NCBI RefSeq assembly: GCF_000237925.1
Contig: NC_031497.1
Location: 18,715,705 to 18,779,704 of the forward strand
DNA: 64,000 bases
DNA from: Schistosoma mansoni
Taxonomy: Eukaryota > Platyhelminthes > Trematoda > Strigeidida > Schistosomatidae
Direction of reading: 5' to 3'
The position numbers and the translations under genes were made by a program. The notes beneath the pieces were generated by a model. The model saw nothing but the letters and a program-made list of their open reading frames with translations. It searched no databases and was not told where the DNA came from. Below, one piece after another: positions 47,501 to 56,033 of the stretch (positions are counted from its first letter, which is position 1; each line of letters begins with the position of its first letter).

Positions 47501-49561
47501 TTCAATTCATAGCTTTCCTTATTATCATTAATCTGTTTTCAATTACTTCACTACATAATCATTTATTGTTTGTCAACTCTATAAGTTCTAATCACTAGTT
47601 CAATGTTCTGGAACTTTCCCTCCCAAACTTTATTTATTTGTCTGAAACAAGCAACTTTTTATGACCTTATTAACTCTATTGAAATCTTCGCTTCATCATG
47701 ATACATATATTCATCTTTAGTCACCCTCATATGTATAAGTATGTCAATATCTGTAATAACGTTGATTTTAAATTATTATCGGTTGTAAACAGCCGATGAG
47801 GACCTAACGAAATAAAATGAATTCATATTATTCTGGACCAATCTTTGTTCTTGCTCTCTCTAAAATGATTATTTTTACTCGATGGTAAAATATAGTTTTT
47901 CGCCGCAATCCTAAAAGTCTTAAGCATTATACAAAAGCATTTTCACTGCTCGTTAAACAAGATATTTGAATTTTTCACGGAAATCTGAAGTGGTATTTTT
48001 AATCATATTTCAATAGTAATGCAAGATAATTTTCGAAGATGCACTTGAAAAGCGCTTGCTTTGTGTGGTCTATGTAATCTACTCCACAAGAGTATCATAT
48101 TCACCTGTTTAATTTATTCTTAAACCTTCTCATACTCGTCAAGTGGACAATTATCCTATTCATATTTGATCTCAGCCCATTATCTCTCTTCAATTCTAGA
48201 TTATTAAGTAATTTGTTTTGACATATATGATGTAATCTTCGTCCTATCTCTGAATGGACTATTTTATTTGTAAACTAGCTATAAATACAATTGTACAGCT
48301 TTAGTAAATGATATTATCGAAAAAAGTTTCTTCACTGAGTTTTCTCAGTTCTTTTTCAATGGCACGATGGATTATTTTTGTTATTTGATTAGTTTTAGTT
48401 GGATTGAATGATTAGTTTTTCTCAGTTTGAGCATTTAATTGTACTTTGTTTATTCTATTATTAAATTAAATTTCATTTTCATCTGCATCATCAAACTGGA
48501 AATAAAACAAAATTTAGAAATCATCTGACGAAACAATCGGTTCAAACCATTCTAATCATTGTTTGAACAGAAAATCATCACCAAACTCATCATCACTAAC
48601 ACTACAGCTACCGCCACCATCATCCCTTCAAACGCCAACATCAGAAACATACATGAAGACAATGGCGACAAATAAAACGAATGAATTACAGACTAAAGAA
48701 TCTTTACCACACAAAGATACAAATGGAGAATTGTGTAAGATATCCTCATCATGGTCTTCACAATCATCAACCTCACTAACAACAACAAATTCAAATGAAT
48801 TCATAGATTCACATAATCACGAAAACTCTAATGATACGACTACTTTAAACCCTGTAAGTAATCAAATAACAAACGTTGATGACACTAACAATACTGATAT
48901 AAAAAACAACAATTGTGATGATAATAAAAGCGATAAAACGAATAACAATAATAATGGTAATAAAGAAAAGTCTACAGTGACAAACAACCTGTTATTCAAT
49001 TCAACTTCATCAGCATCGACCTATTCCATTTGTCAGTTTCCGTATTATTTAAATCAACAATCACATCAGTATAATGAAAACTATCCCTATGATCTTAAAG
49101 CACCAACTTTTTCGACAGTTTATTCAATAAAAAATAATAATCCCAGTAGTAGCATACTTATTGATAAAAACGAAACGTTACTACCCATTATGAAATCATC
49201 ATATTTACGTAATGTGGATTATGCTACTGAAAAGTCGCCAAGTAGCATGTTTTGCTTAATTAAAAATAACGTGAACTCATTAAGTGATAATCGTTGTTCT
49301 TATGACAATAATACTGAAATTAGTCGTATACCAATAATTGTTCAAAAAAATTCATGGTCAAACACCTCTCCCATTAATAATAATGATAAAAACAACAATA
49401 ACAATAGTAATTATAGTACTCATGAAGTTGATTCTGATGTTATGAATAGCAATAATAATTACAGAACTCTATATCGAGAATCATTGTTAAATGATAATGA
49501 AGTTAGATCATCAAAACAAAATATTATATCATGGGGTTGTTTACCATCACCAATAACTGAG
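26431..49561 (+). CDS. BAR-domain-like multi-exon gene with Ser/Asn-rich tail, partial
   Basis: Plus-strand exons: 26431-26501 (tentative), 26889-26892 (tentative micro-exon), 27319-27408, 31792-31887, 34038-34142, 35685-35770, 36434-36509, 37795-37994, 44072-44145, 44315-44443, 48518-49561. From 27319 to 37994 every GT-AG junction keeps phase and gives about 200 helical, charged residues. The order resembles helices 2-3 of N-BAR proteins: [20 protein letters not shown], then [19 protein letters not shown], then [20 protein letters not shown]. If right, it binds and curves membranes. The next part is acidic and Ser/Thr-rich, then a 348-codon low-complexity exon. Exon 37795-37994 ends in phase 2 while 44072 needs phase 1, so at least one exon between them is missing. 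The gene continues past 49561. The BAR call is inference from pattern. Confidence 0.7.
26889..26892 (+). CDS. Possible 4-nt micro-exon
   Basis: ATTGCAG|GATT|GTAAGT has strong splice signals on both sides of four bases. It converts phase 2 after 26501 to phase 0 before 27319, giving KRISTDS across the join. Schistosomes are known for micro-exons. It could still be chance. Confidence 0.25.
27319..27408 (+). CDS. BAR-like gene exon (30 codons)
   Basis: Acceptor after CAAAGAG (an alternative AG lies two bases earlier), donor GTAAGT, phase 0 out. It encodes [19 protein letters not shown] and [11 protein letters not shown]. Confidence 0.7.
28855..29036 (-). repeat. SM-alpha-like SINE with degraded hammerhead
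   Basis: The tRNA-like head is read on the minus strand near 29020-28950 (CAGTAGCTGAGTGGATAATG, GGGTTTGAGTC box B). Then a hammerhead relic whose GGACGAAACGCGCGT arm is intact but whose CUGAUGA core is replaced by CAGATGAA. The copy ends in GGATTCCACTGCTACCC. It lies in an intron of the BAR-like gene, antisense. Confidence 0.75.
29240..29745 (-). mobile_element. RTE LINE ORF2 C-terminal fragment
   Basis: On the minus strand: [38 protein letters not shown], then [20 protein letters not shown] with [18 protein letters not shown]. These are the RTE ORF2 C-terminal motifs of the SR2 type. An SM-alpha-like SINE follows directly at 29757. Confidence 0.8.
29757..30055 (+). repeat. SM-alpha-like SINE, hammerhead core mutated
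   Basis: Plus strand: GATAACGCGATGGCGTTTGA, box B GGGGTTCGAGTCC, then stem I arm ATCCAG and the hammerhead arm AGTCCCAAATAGGACGAAAC, then CTGGATTCCACTGC and the long 3' part to about 30055. The catalytic CUGAUGA reads CTAACCA, so it is probably inactive. Sense orientation within an intron of the BAR-like gene. Confidence 0.8.
30340..30990. mobile_element. Foldback hammerhead element, locus 1
   Basis: Left arm 30340-30570 and right arm 30691-30990 are inverted copies of one unit, around a unique centre of about 120 bp. Each arm has, from the centre outwards: GTTAGA(C/T)ATTAACACCGTTG, a tRNA-like stretch (GCCGG..CAGTGG with box B GGGTTCGAATCTC at 30808-30820), a hammerhead, and an outer end reading CATGGTGGTCTA..ATGACTCATGATTTCAAC. 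Both outer ends match as terminal inverted repeats. It has no protein-coding capacity and lies in an intron of the BAR-like gene. Confidence 0.75.
30842..30887 (+). ncRNA. Hammerhead ribozyme motif (right arm, locus 1)
   Basis: Stem I GCACTG/CAGTGC is perfect. The core CUGAGGAG is intact, stem II UCC/GGA is present with loop CACAAUA, and GAAA and an AUC cleavage triplet are present. The only fault seen is G-G at the base of stem II where G-C is expected (GGAAAC instead of CGAAAC). Sense to the BAR-like gene. Confidence 0.65.
31412..31690 (-). repeat. SM-alpha-like SINE with an intact hammerhead core
   Basis: On the minus strand: head CTCAGTGGCCGAGTGGATAA, box B GGGTTCGAGTCCC, hammerhead, GGATTCTACCGCTAGCC, and the 3' region to about 31412. 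It is the best-preserved copy in the window and is antisense within an intron of the BAR-like gene. Confidence 0.82.
31562..31606 (-). ncRNA. Hammerhead ribozyme, complete core
   Basis: Reading the minus strand: stem I ATCCAG, then CUGACGAG, stem II UC(U/C) with loop CAAAUA and GGA, C then GAAAC, short stem III GCGCA, cleavage triplet AUC, then CUGGAU closing stem I over six perfect pairs. All conserved core bases are present. Stem III is minimal, as known for schistosome SINE hammerheads. Confidence 0.8.
31792..31887 (+). CDS. BAR-like gene exon (32 codons)
   Basis: Phase 0 both sides, acceptor ATAAAG (weak pyrimidine tract), donor GTTAGT. It encodes [20 protein letters not shown] and [12 protein letters not shown], an amphipathic helix pair. 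Confidence 0.78.
32783..33062 (+). repeat. Dispersed ~280 bp repeat, copy 2
   Basis: Aligned copy of 25045-25320 (see that entry). It lies in an intron of the BAR-like gene, same orientation. Confidence 0.6.
34038..34142 (+). CDS. BAR-like gene exon (35 codons)
   Basis: Phase 0 both sides, acceptor ACTATAG, donor GTAAGT. It encodes [20 protein letters not shown] and [15 protein letters not shown], strongly basic. This is the kind of stretch that lies on the concave membrane face of BAR domains. Confidence 0.82.
34211..34231. repeat. (TA)n microsatellite
   Basis: A short TA run 70 bp after the donor of exon 34038-34142. Confidence 0.85.
35685..35770 (+). CDS. BAR-like gene exon (86 nt)
   Basis: Acceptor AATTATAG after a good pyrimidine tract, donor GA|GTAAGA, phase 0 in and 2 out. 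It encodes [20 protein letters not shown] and DKMNTVEN. Confidence 0.78.
36434..36509 (+). CDS. BAR-like gene exon (76 nt)
   Basis: One base completes a Glu codon from the previous exon. It then encodes [20 protein letters not shown] and DRIYS, ending in phase 0 at GTAAGT. The residue pattern suits the start of BAR helix 3. Confidence 0.75.
36895..36940 (+). repeat. Fragment of the foldback element's tRNA-like head
   Basis: GAATGCCGGCTCGGTGGTCT matches the tRNA-like segment of the foldback arms at 30.7 and 51.7 kb. Similarity stops soon after, so only the head remains. Confidence 0.45.
37795..37994 (+). CDS. BAR-like gene exon (200 nt)
   Basis: Acceptor TTTTGTCAG, donor AG|GTATGT, phase 0 in and 2 out. 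It encodes [38 protein letters not shown] and a Ser/Gly/Arg-rich end ([14 protein letters not shown]). This is the end of the helical domain and the start of a linker. Confidence 0.85.
38896..39383. repeat. Dispersed LTR-like repeat, copy 2
   Basis: Copy of 2562-3073. It starts TGTTATAACTTGTG and can be ended at ATATATCA. It is flanked by GTAAT (38891-38895) and GTATT (39384-39388), a near-match that would suit a diverged 5-bp target duplication. Same orientation as copy 1. Probable old solo LTR in an intron of the BAR-like gene. Confidence 0.6.
39395..39605 (-). mobile_element. RTE LINE 3' coding fragment, decayed
   Basis: Plus-strand text CCTGGCAATCCTTTACAGTT, TTGCTATTCATCCTTTTGAC and TGTGTTCTTTGGCCTTCATC is the reverse complement of the RTE C-terminus (KNT..., NN W KELERIAQDR), as also seen at 12.55 kb and 42.95 kb. 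Heavily mutated. Confidence 0.6.
40860..41010 (+). repeat. Very degraded SM-alpha-like SINE
   Basis: Remnants in order: GATGGATGACATAATATTTG (head), GATAAGTACTTGAGC (box B region), AATAGGACGAAACATT (hammerhead 3' arm) and TCTGGATTTCAATGTTAGTC (tail). The catalytic core is gone. Confidence 0.5.
42925..43105 (-). mobile_element. RTE LINE C-terminal fragment
   Basis: The minus strand reads [19 protein letters not shown] and QDRVGW, then ACTTACTTAC-type tail units at 42925. It is a short 5'-truncated insertion of the same subfamily as 11.2-11.46 kb, in an intron of the BAR-like gene. Confidence 0.75.
43455..43615 (+). repeat. SM-alpha-like SINE, head decayed
   Basis: A decayed head (GACTCAGTATCTAAATGAATGACGCG is partly recognisable), then CATCTGACGAGTC, GGACGAAACGCAC and ATTCCACTACTAGTCATCAT. 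Sense to the BAR-like gene. Confidence 0.65.
43548..43592 (+). ncRNA. Hammerhead motif with intact core, weak stem I
   Basis: Core CUGACGAG, stem II UC../GGA with loop UUAGCUA, then CGAAAC and UUC as the cleavage triplet. Stem I (ATCCAT against CGAAAT) no longer pairs well, so activity is doubtful. Confidence 0.5.
44072..44145 (+). CDS. Probable BAR-like gene exon (74 nt)
   Basis: Acceptor TATTTTAG and donor GTAATG. Two bases then 24 codons: [20 protein letters not shown] and VSHS. The out-phase (0) fits the next exon. The in-phase needs a preceding exon that I could not find. Confidence 0.45.
44315..44443 (+). CDS. BAR-like gene exon (43 codons)
   Basis: Acceptor TTTTTTCATCAG and donor GTAAGC, phase 0 both sides. 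It encodes [39 protein letters not shown] and linking residues. It is acidic and unrecognised. Confidence 0.68.
45595..46090. mobile_element. Foldback hammerhead element, locus 2
   Basis: Left arm (about 45595-45800) and right arm (about 45900-46090) are inverted relatives around a centre of about 100 bp. Matching parts: AGAAGCCTG..GCACTAGATGGCGG against CGCCCGTCCAGTGCTTCTAG, and AATTTCAATCAATCTACGAT against ATGGATTGATTGAAATTAAA. Older and more diverged than locus 1. It lies in an intron of the BAR-like gene. Confidence 0.65.
45624..45670 (-). ncRNA. Hammerhead ribozyme motif (left arm, locus 2)
   Basis: Minus strand: stem I GCACTA pairs perfectly with TAGTGC. The core CUGAGGAG is intact, stem II UCC/GGA has loop CACACUA, and G-U replaces G-C at its base (UGAAAC). 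The cleavage triplet is AUC. Stem III is very short. The opposite arm reads CTGGGGAG and is degraded. Confidence 0.65.
46745..46825 (-). ncRNA. Penelope-type hammerhead-like end, inverted
   Basis: The minus strand reads CAGCTGATGAGAACCTAACG then AAATAAAATCAGTTCATATT and ends GGCACCAATCTTCGTTCTTG. It matches the plus-strand end at 47790-47870 (GATGAGGACCTAACGAAATA, TTCATATTATTC, GACCAATCTTTGTTCTTGCT). CUGAUGA and GAAA are both present. Stem II is short and irregular. Confidence 0.6.
47785..47870 (+). ncRNA. Penelope-type hammerhead-like end
   Basis: ACAGCCGATGAGGACCTAAC then GAAATAAAATGA. The core has CCGAUGA in place of CUGAUGA, so it is weaker than the inverted partner at 46.8 kb. Sense to the BAR-like gene. 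Confidence 0.55.
48518..49561 (+). CDS. BAR-like gene exon: long Ser/Asn-rich exon (348 codons)
   Basis: The acceptor AAATTTAG keeps frame with the previous exon (phase 0), and the donor is GAG|GTAAGT. The translated tail is dominated by Ser, Asn and Thr (for example [47 protein letters not shown]), with Pro-rich patches that could bind SH3 domains. It is likely disordered. It shares phase and strand with the upstream exons, but linkage to the same gene is inferred. Confidence 0.72.
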
Positions 49562-49599
49562 GTAAGTTTCATTTGGATTACAACAATGAGTTATTAATC

Positions 49600-50078
49600 A
49601 AATTAATCAGTTTAATAGAAGAGTAAGTTTTCCTTTAAAGGTTTGCTCTATGTTCCAATACATTGATACTATAAAATAAATACACTGAACAGGTTTATTT
49701 TTCTTGTATAGAGAAGGTTAATGTGATCTAAAAACTAAAATGATCAGGATTATTTAGCAAAAAACTTCCATCACTTCAGTATCATTAATTGCTCAACAGT
49801 TTAGATGACCTAAAGTACTCGCTCATTCTAGATCAATGAAGAAGGAACCGATTTTCATTCATTGTCAGGTTTATTTATAACTTTTGTCTTTGAAACTCAG
49901 CGCCATATCTCCGGAGACTGTTTTTATTTAAATCGGAAAATATTCCAGATTATTTGGTGATGTGATATTTTATCAGTAGCTTGAGTGAATAAATAGCCAA
50001 AAATCCACTTCTGTTGAATGGTCCGTGCTTATTCAACACAAAGATAGGCTAAACATAGATTGCTAGAATGAATTTATT
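49600..50078. other. Downstream intron, nothing recognised
   Basis: AT-rich sequence after the donor at 49562. No exon could be identified up to the solo LTR. Confidence 0.4.
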
Positions 50079-50082
50079 ATGT

Positions 50083-50439
50083 TGTAGTGGATGTCGAGTC
50101 GTGGACGGACCATGATCACCACTACTATTCGATTACGCGTCCAAAAACGACTTGGTTCCCTTGATAGCCCGTAAATCAGAAGGCTTTACTAGTCCAGATC
50201 AAGTATATTTATTGGCGATCTCGTGGTATCGAAATAATACCGAGACGTGCCAAAGAGTACAAGCGAATAAGCAGTGCGTGAGCAAGCTCGAACCAAACAA
50301 GGCGGATAACGGAACAAGAAGTGAAACTGATACAGTTAAACAAATACAGTAAAACAATCTCTGGTACAATTGGTTACAATAATAATAATTGTTTCTGTTA
50401 TTCCAATCGTGTTCTTATCGAGACTGGCCGGTTACTACA
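50083..50439. mobile_element. Solo LTR (357 bp) with ATGT target duplication
   Basis: It begins TGTAGTGG and ends GGTTACTACA, with perfect 6-bp terminal inverted ends TGTAGT/ACTACA, flanked on both sides by ATGT (50079-50082 and 50440-50443). The 4-bp duplication and size fit a Ty3/gypsy-type LTR. No internal region is present, so the element survives only as a recombined solo LTR. The short open frame inside (50152-50352) is not a gene. Confidence 0.85.
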
Positions 50440-51550
50440 ATGTGAAAACTTTTTATTAGTTGGAAACACTGTTAAGAGATGATTGAGTAAGGATTGTTCA
50501 CAACTACTAATTAACAAACCTGGATATTAGAAAATAACTAAGCAGGTGATTGTTAATGCTTTATTATGAGAAAAAAAAACACCTACCTTTTTTTAAAAAA
50601 AGTATCCAGCATCAAATAGACATCATTATTGTTTTGTATGGTATCAATATTGAGACTAAAACATTTTGAAGATTAGAATGACATTTTAACTGACATATCA
50701 ATAAATCTGGTTATTTAATAATTTTTCATTTCCTCCCTATGTGATTATCCCAGACAGAAATGATTTGATCTGTCTACCTGGTACAATGTATACCTTTTAA
50801 TGTTGTTCTTTTCTGTTTTAAACCAATTAATTACACTCAGATGATTAGAAGAGTTATCATTTTTATACTTTAGTTTGGCTAAAATTTGTGTGATACATTT
50901 CAACAAGGAATGAAAATTTGAATGTGAAAATATTAGCCAGTAGGTGTCCACAATACGAAAACAATATGTTACATTTTTAGGGTATATGCACAAGTGAGTA
51001 GTAAGACTGATTAATTTCCCTTTGTGAATGATACATGGAAGATGACCGGATTTCGGTTGCATCAAGACAACTATTAAATTGCCGTAGACCATAATAATTC
51101 CATAATACAACATCCAGAGATATCTATTAAGTAACCGATAAAGTGATCACACTACTGTGTTCTTCTAAATAAACAAATCTATTAGCTATGCTTATCAATA
51201 AAAAAGACTTTTCTCATCATTTTTTTCGATTGATCTCCATGACGTGAACAAGTACAACAATAGCCGAGTTAGTTATGTTATAGAGCAAATTACTAAACAA
51301 CTTTATGGTCAACAGAGTTTGACTTATTGAGACTTGATAGATATTCATTACAAAATTTATACTCTGATAACTAATCCGGAAAGTTATTAACATTTTAAGT
51401 TATTGCTGTTTTTTATTTTTAAAAATTTAACTGAATTTGCGTAGTTACTTTACTATCTACAGAATGCATTCTTATTGATTACGTAACAATATTTGATTAA
51501 TACGTATGTATGCACACAGATCATAACGTATAAAAGTATTATATTATTAG

Positions 51551-51890
51551 AAGGGGTTTGGTGGAGACTTTAGTAATTTTATAGAGTTGAGATCATGAGG
51601 CAATTGAAGATAGACCACCATCGAAAACCTGGAAGCACTGGACGGCCGTTTCGTCCTATTGTGGGGCCCCTCAGCAGTGAAGTTAGACATTAACACCGTT
51701 GGATGCCGGCCGGCTCAGTGGTCTATCGGTTAAGTGCTCTGGCGCGAGGCGGGATCGTGGATGCGCACTGACGGGGAGTCCCATAATAGGACAAAACGGC
51801 CGTGCAGTGCTTCCAGGTTTTCGATGGTGGTCTAGCTTCAATTGACTCATGATCTCAACTTCATTATATTATTATTATTATTAATTGTTT
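51551..51890. mobile_element. Foldback hammerhead element, locus 3 (centre lost)
   Basis: Left arm 51551-51682 (minus sense) abuts right arm 51683-51862 (plus sense) with almost no centre. Outer ends GTTGAGATCATGAGGCAATT and CAATTGACTCATGATCTCAAC are inverted mates. The left arm hammerhead has an intact CGAAAC arm with GGCCGTC|CAGTG but reads CTGAGGGG in the core. The right arm reads CTGACGGGGAG. Both look inactive. Box B is largely deleted in the right arm (GGCGCGAGGCGGGATC). Confidence 0.72.
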
Positions 51891-53960
51891 AAAAAAACTT
51901 TGTTTCCATTTTGTTCACATGTTGGATTATATTGACTTACAAATAAACAAAGGAAGAGGATGAATGAATCAGAAAACAAAAATTAACATATTCATCCATT
52001 TTGAATATCAAATAATTGTCCATTATTCTAAATAGACAACCACGTATTATTTCACTGAATAGAATAACATCAATAATAATTATTTTAATGGAATGTATTC
52101 AGAAAAAAGGGGTTATTTGTTACTTAATAATATATACTACTTTAATCAGATATAAATTGAATCATGACTGATTGACTACCTATCCATTTTTAATATTATA
52201 TTGACATGATTTTGGAATGTCTACTTTGCTTTTAAATATTTTCCAAATCATTCATTTCAATTATTTATTTTTTCTGTTTTGAATAAACAATAACTCTTAA
52301 TTTTTGTTAAACATATAATGAATTGAATACGTTTTGGAGTGCTATGCTTTGTTAATCGTTCACCTTGATAACCGTTATAATACCGATCATAAAGGTGCGT
52401 AAAATCAGAAGGCAAAGAGAAGTTACTACTACAGTTTTACTAATAAATGACGCACATCGAAGATGGCGAGTAAGCCAACTCACTTTAATCAGTACTTATA
52501 ATCAGACAAGAATAAGTTACAGACATCTGATGAATAGGATAAGTGTACACAAACATACGCTCATAGTCAGGGTTAATAAGTGAATAATTAACAAGGTGAA
52601 AACATGACTCAAGATGGATAGGTAAATTGGCTTGTCCTGAAGTTATAATACGGTATATGGGCTTAACAAATCAATCGACACTACAGTTGATTCATAATAA
52701 TTTGGACATTGACATTTTAAGACATACATAAAATTATACATTATGCGATTAGAGGGATTATCATTTGATAGTGGTTAGAAGAAAGTCTACAATGTCAAAT
52801 ACTAAGACAAATAATGATATATGTTCAACAAAAGTATTATTATGATGAATTGACTGAATATCTAAGAGAAATCTTATTCAAAATCGACTGGAACCAAATA
52901 ACATGACGATTTGTAAGTAATAAACGCAGAGCGGTGAGGAAAAAGATATTCTATCCACCCAATTTAGTTCTCATATAGCTCATCGTATGTGTATATAATT
53001 ATGCTACACTGTTGTTTTGTGTGTGATGATGTCACAGTCTGATACCTTTGATTTCTACACTTTTCTTCTACTTCCAGTGATCCAGAAATTGTTATATCTT
53101 CAGAACGCTAACTTGCCATGGCTAGAGATTCTAATCGACATCATGAACTGCGTTACCAGTTAGACCGGTGACCTATTTGTGGAAGTTACACAGTGAACCT
53201 CAATCAAGACCTTAACACTTATTTGTCCCCAAACCCTTGCTAATCCAGTTGCCAATAGGACGGAGATAGATGGAAGATTAGTCCTGTGTTTTACTCAGTT
53301 CAATTATGAATCAAAACTCACATAATTATTTACCGGAATTTCCTGACCACACAGCACACCAAATAAGGAATCACACTTTAAGGACAGTTACACCATAAAT
53401 GCGGAGCAAACCGTACATAGTTAGAGGATAGTATGACGTACAACAACAGCCAACAGGTCCACTGAAGGCTTATAATAAGGGTAATTTAGAAATATAAACA
53501 TACCGTTATTTACTAATTACACAATAAACATATTAATAATGATAATAATCCAAAAAATAGCACCGAAAGTTTCAACCTACCTAAAATCTACCCCCTTATG
53601 ACAGGATATACCTTTCATTAGGAAGTGACAAAACCTTTTCACCATCATTTAATACTAAACTGTATGAGTTGGTGTCAACTTGAACATAGTTTATTTTCAT
53701 TTATTAAATCGAATGTGAGTTTTTATGTCGACCATCGACAAAAAATGTTGAGTAATCACCAAGATACAAAATATTAGGATTTAAAAATGCCCTGTTGTAT
53801 TTACGGATCTAGAAATATTGGTTTTGAAATTAATTTATAGCCTCCAATAAAAATTCTTTTCCTGATGATTTCATTCTCCAAAACTGTATAATCGCACCTA
53901 TATGGGATAACGAGAGCCATCAATACGTTTTGTAGGCATTCGAATAATTAGTGAAAACCA
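51891..53960. other. AT-rich intergenic or intronic sequence
   Basis: It holds one 72-codon plus-strand frame (52365-52583) with RKIRRQREVTTTVLLINDAH, which I cannot place, and a moderately GC-rich stretch at 53.1-53.5 kb that may be an old repeat. No confident exon of the upstream gene was found. Confidence 0.3.
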
Positions 53961-53964
53961 TAAT

Positions 53965-54295
53965 TGTTATAATTGTGATTTTTTGGTAAATAAACGACCC
54001 AGCTATTCCTATTGCTTAGTATTCTTATACGATGACACTCGACAAGACCCCAAAATCAGAACACGTTGAACAGGAATGAAATTGTATTCAAAATAATAAT
54101 GGTAGGTGAACAGCAATCCGCAATCAGCAATCAATAGTTTAAATATCGTTCATATATTTATAGTATATGCATAAGAAGCTTATAGATTTTTCTGCAATAA
54201 TATGCCCGGGCTGATCGGTTTAAAATTAACCAATCAGCGCGCAGCAACACCATCATGCATAAAACATGCTTAATCCAATCTATATCCCACTAACA
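53965..54295 (-). mobile_element. Solo LTR (331 bp) with ATAAT target duplication
   Basis: Ends TGTTA and TAACA (5-bp inverted), flanked by ATAAT at 53960-53964 and 54296-54300. On the minus strand a TATA-like ACTATAAATATATG sits about 150 bp after the TG end, so the LTR points left. No internal part is present. Confidence 0.8.
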
Positions 54296-54300
54296 ATAAT

Positions 54301-56033
54301 GATATGCAGTTCGTAATAATTATTCTAGTTTACAATCATTTAAATTAACTCTTGAGCTTTGTACACAGATTAGTCTAATTACCCAATCAATCATCAACAT
54401 CGTGGGAGCTTATGAAAATATGTATCTTTTCAAATCACAAGCATAAGGAAATGAACAAGGTAAAACAGGGATGAATGGAAGTAAGTGTTTTAGATACTAA
54501 AGTGTGGTAAAATTGATCACGAAAACATCAGTTATTTCTCTAAACATTTCTCAAATTAATAATTACGAAAAATACAGAATTTTTATCATGAAATATGACT
54601 TAAGTTTCACAACTTAGAAAGCTAATCGTCATTATGAAAAGAATGTTTTAAAACTGAAGATTGGGAGAAAAACGGATAGTTATCACTTTCACGACTCTTG
54701 AAGAGTTTGCAGGTTAGAGTCGAACCAAAGAACTTATAACTCTATGACGAACAAACTTTACTTCAATTGTTGACAGCATTCACTAGCATCAGTCAAATTA
54801 TTTGTGGACTTTCTGTGGAGTACTTTAGTGTGAAGAAAGAAATTATTATCAAATAAACATTTTGTCACCAGACATTATACTAGTATGATTATTACTGTCC
54901 CAATAAAACTAGGTCGGCTAATTCACAAGTATTCTAGTAGATGCAACTTTAACAGTTAAGGCATGAGGATATAATCATTATTGTCGTGAAATAAATGTAA
55001 CTAAAGGATATCACCAAAATGTTACAACGAGATACCTATGCATTTATGTAGAAAAGTAGCGATATGATTAAAATCAATATTCCAATTGGATAGAATCAAG
55101 AGATTGTTAAACGAATAATTTTCGAAGTTGTTTTCGTATATAAAGTGATGGGTAGAATGAATTGATCGCCTCCATGGATATTTGTAATTTAAGAGAATAA
55201 CTTTCGGAGATCCTATGTAAACGCTGATGTTATTTAGAAAGACAACCAAGGCTTTACGAATAAACTATCGTTTGTTTTGGGTCAGTTGAGAAGGAAAAAG
55301 GGAGACTTGGTATCGTGGTATAGTCAAGCTATTGCTGTACTCCATCTTCATCAACCTCAGAGTATGTAACATTCTCAAACTAATTACTTCACGTAACGTA
55401 ACACAAAGGAATCAAATAGGTCACAGTGAGAAGCAAGGAAAACGATATAAATATGAACATTCATAAATGTTACTGGGAGTTACGTGTATTGTCTTGACTA
55501 GCCAACAAATAGAATATATAGGTAATGGTAACCAATGATTTTATTACCCCGTAAAAAACAGCACGGATACTTGACGTATACTTTAAGCTATATTGAATTT
55601 TTTTGAGAAGTGGCTAGAATTACTGGTTCGTAACGGCTACACAACATTTCTTTAATCACCTTTCGCCTTAATGGATATATTTCGAGAAAACATACTGTAA
55701 AACTTTTTCGATGTTTAAAGAAGGTTTTATTAGTAATCATTAACCCATAGGAAATATTATAAATTGATTTTGCAATGTAGAAAGAATCCAATGACACTTA
55801 TATACATAAGAAAAGAAAACGAAGTTAGAAGTGCATTCATTTCATACAAACATCTGTAAAATAAAAAGAACTAGGCCCAATTTGGACTAGGTAATAATTA
55901 TAGATTATTAAAACATTATTACTGAACTAAGAGAGTGTAAGACGAAAAAAAGAGAGGAAATTTTCTAGTGGAAAAAAAACAGAAACAAAATAGAACTATT
56001 CAACTGTTTCTTTTTTTTTTGCAAAAAGCATAA
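54301..56033. other. AT-rich sequence downstream of SDHAF2
   Basis: No coding or repeat signal that I can name. Several 60-75-codon frames here look like chance. Confidence 0.35.

Larger units (their letters stand above)
46745..47870 (+). mobile_element. Penelope-like element 3' fragment with GIY-YIG domain
   Basis: The plus strand reads [36 protein letters not shown], then [40 protein letters not shown] with RRAYV, and [20 protein letters not shown] followed by IARHLLDTG. This is the RT-GIY-YIG connection and the GIY-YIG nuclease (Y..TC.C...YIGRT, R..EH) of Penelope-like retroelements. Asp replaces the usual Gly in SYIDRT, and the frame is interrupted. Inverted copies of a hammerhead-like end sequence flank it. 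It lies in an intron of the BAR-like gene. Confidence 0.8.

Noticed and set aside
50152-50352. 66-codon frame
   Set aside because: Lies entirely inside the solo LTR and is not a gene.
52365-52583. 72-codon basic frame
   Set aside because: No recognised family and no splice sites to link it to a gene. May be from an old repeat.
53075-53160. Exon-like stretch after CTTCCAG (IQKLLYLQNANLPWLEILID)
   Set aside because: Good acceptor and 27 open codons before a stop, but nothing to tie it to the BAR-like gene and no polyadenylation context examined.
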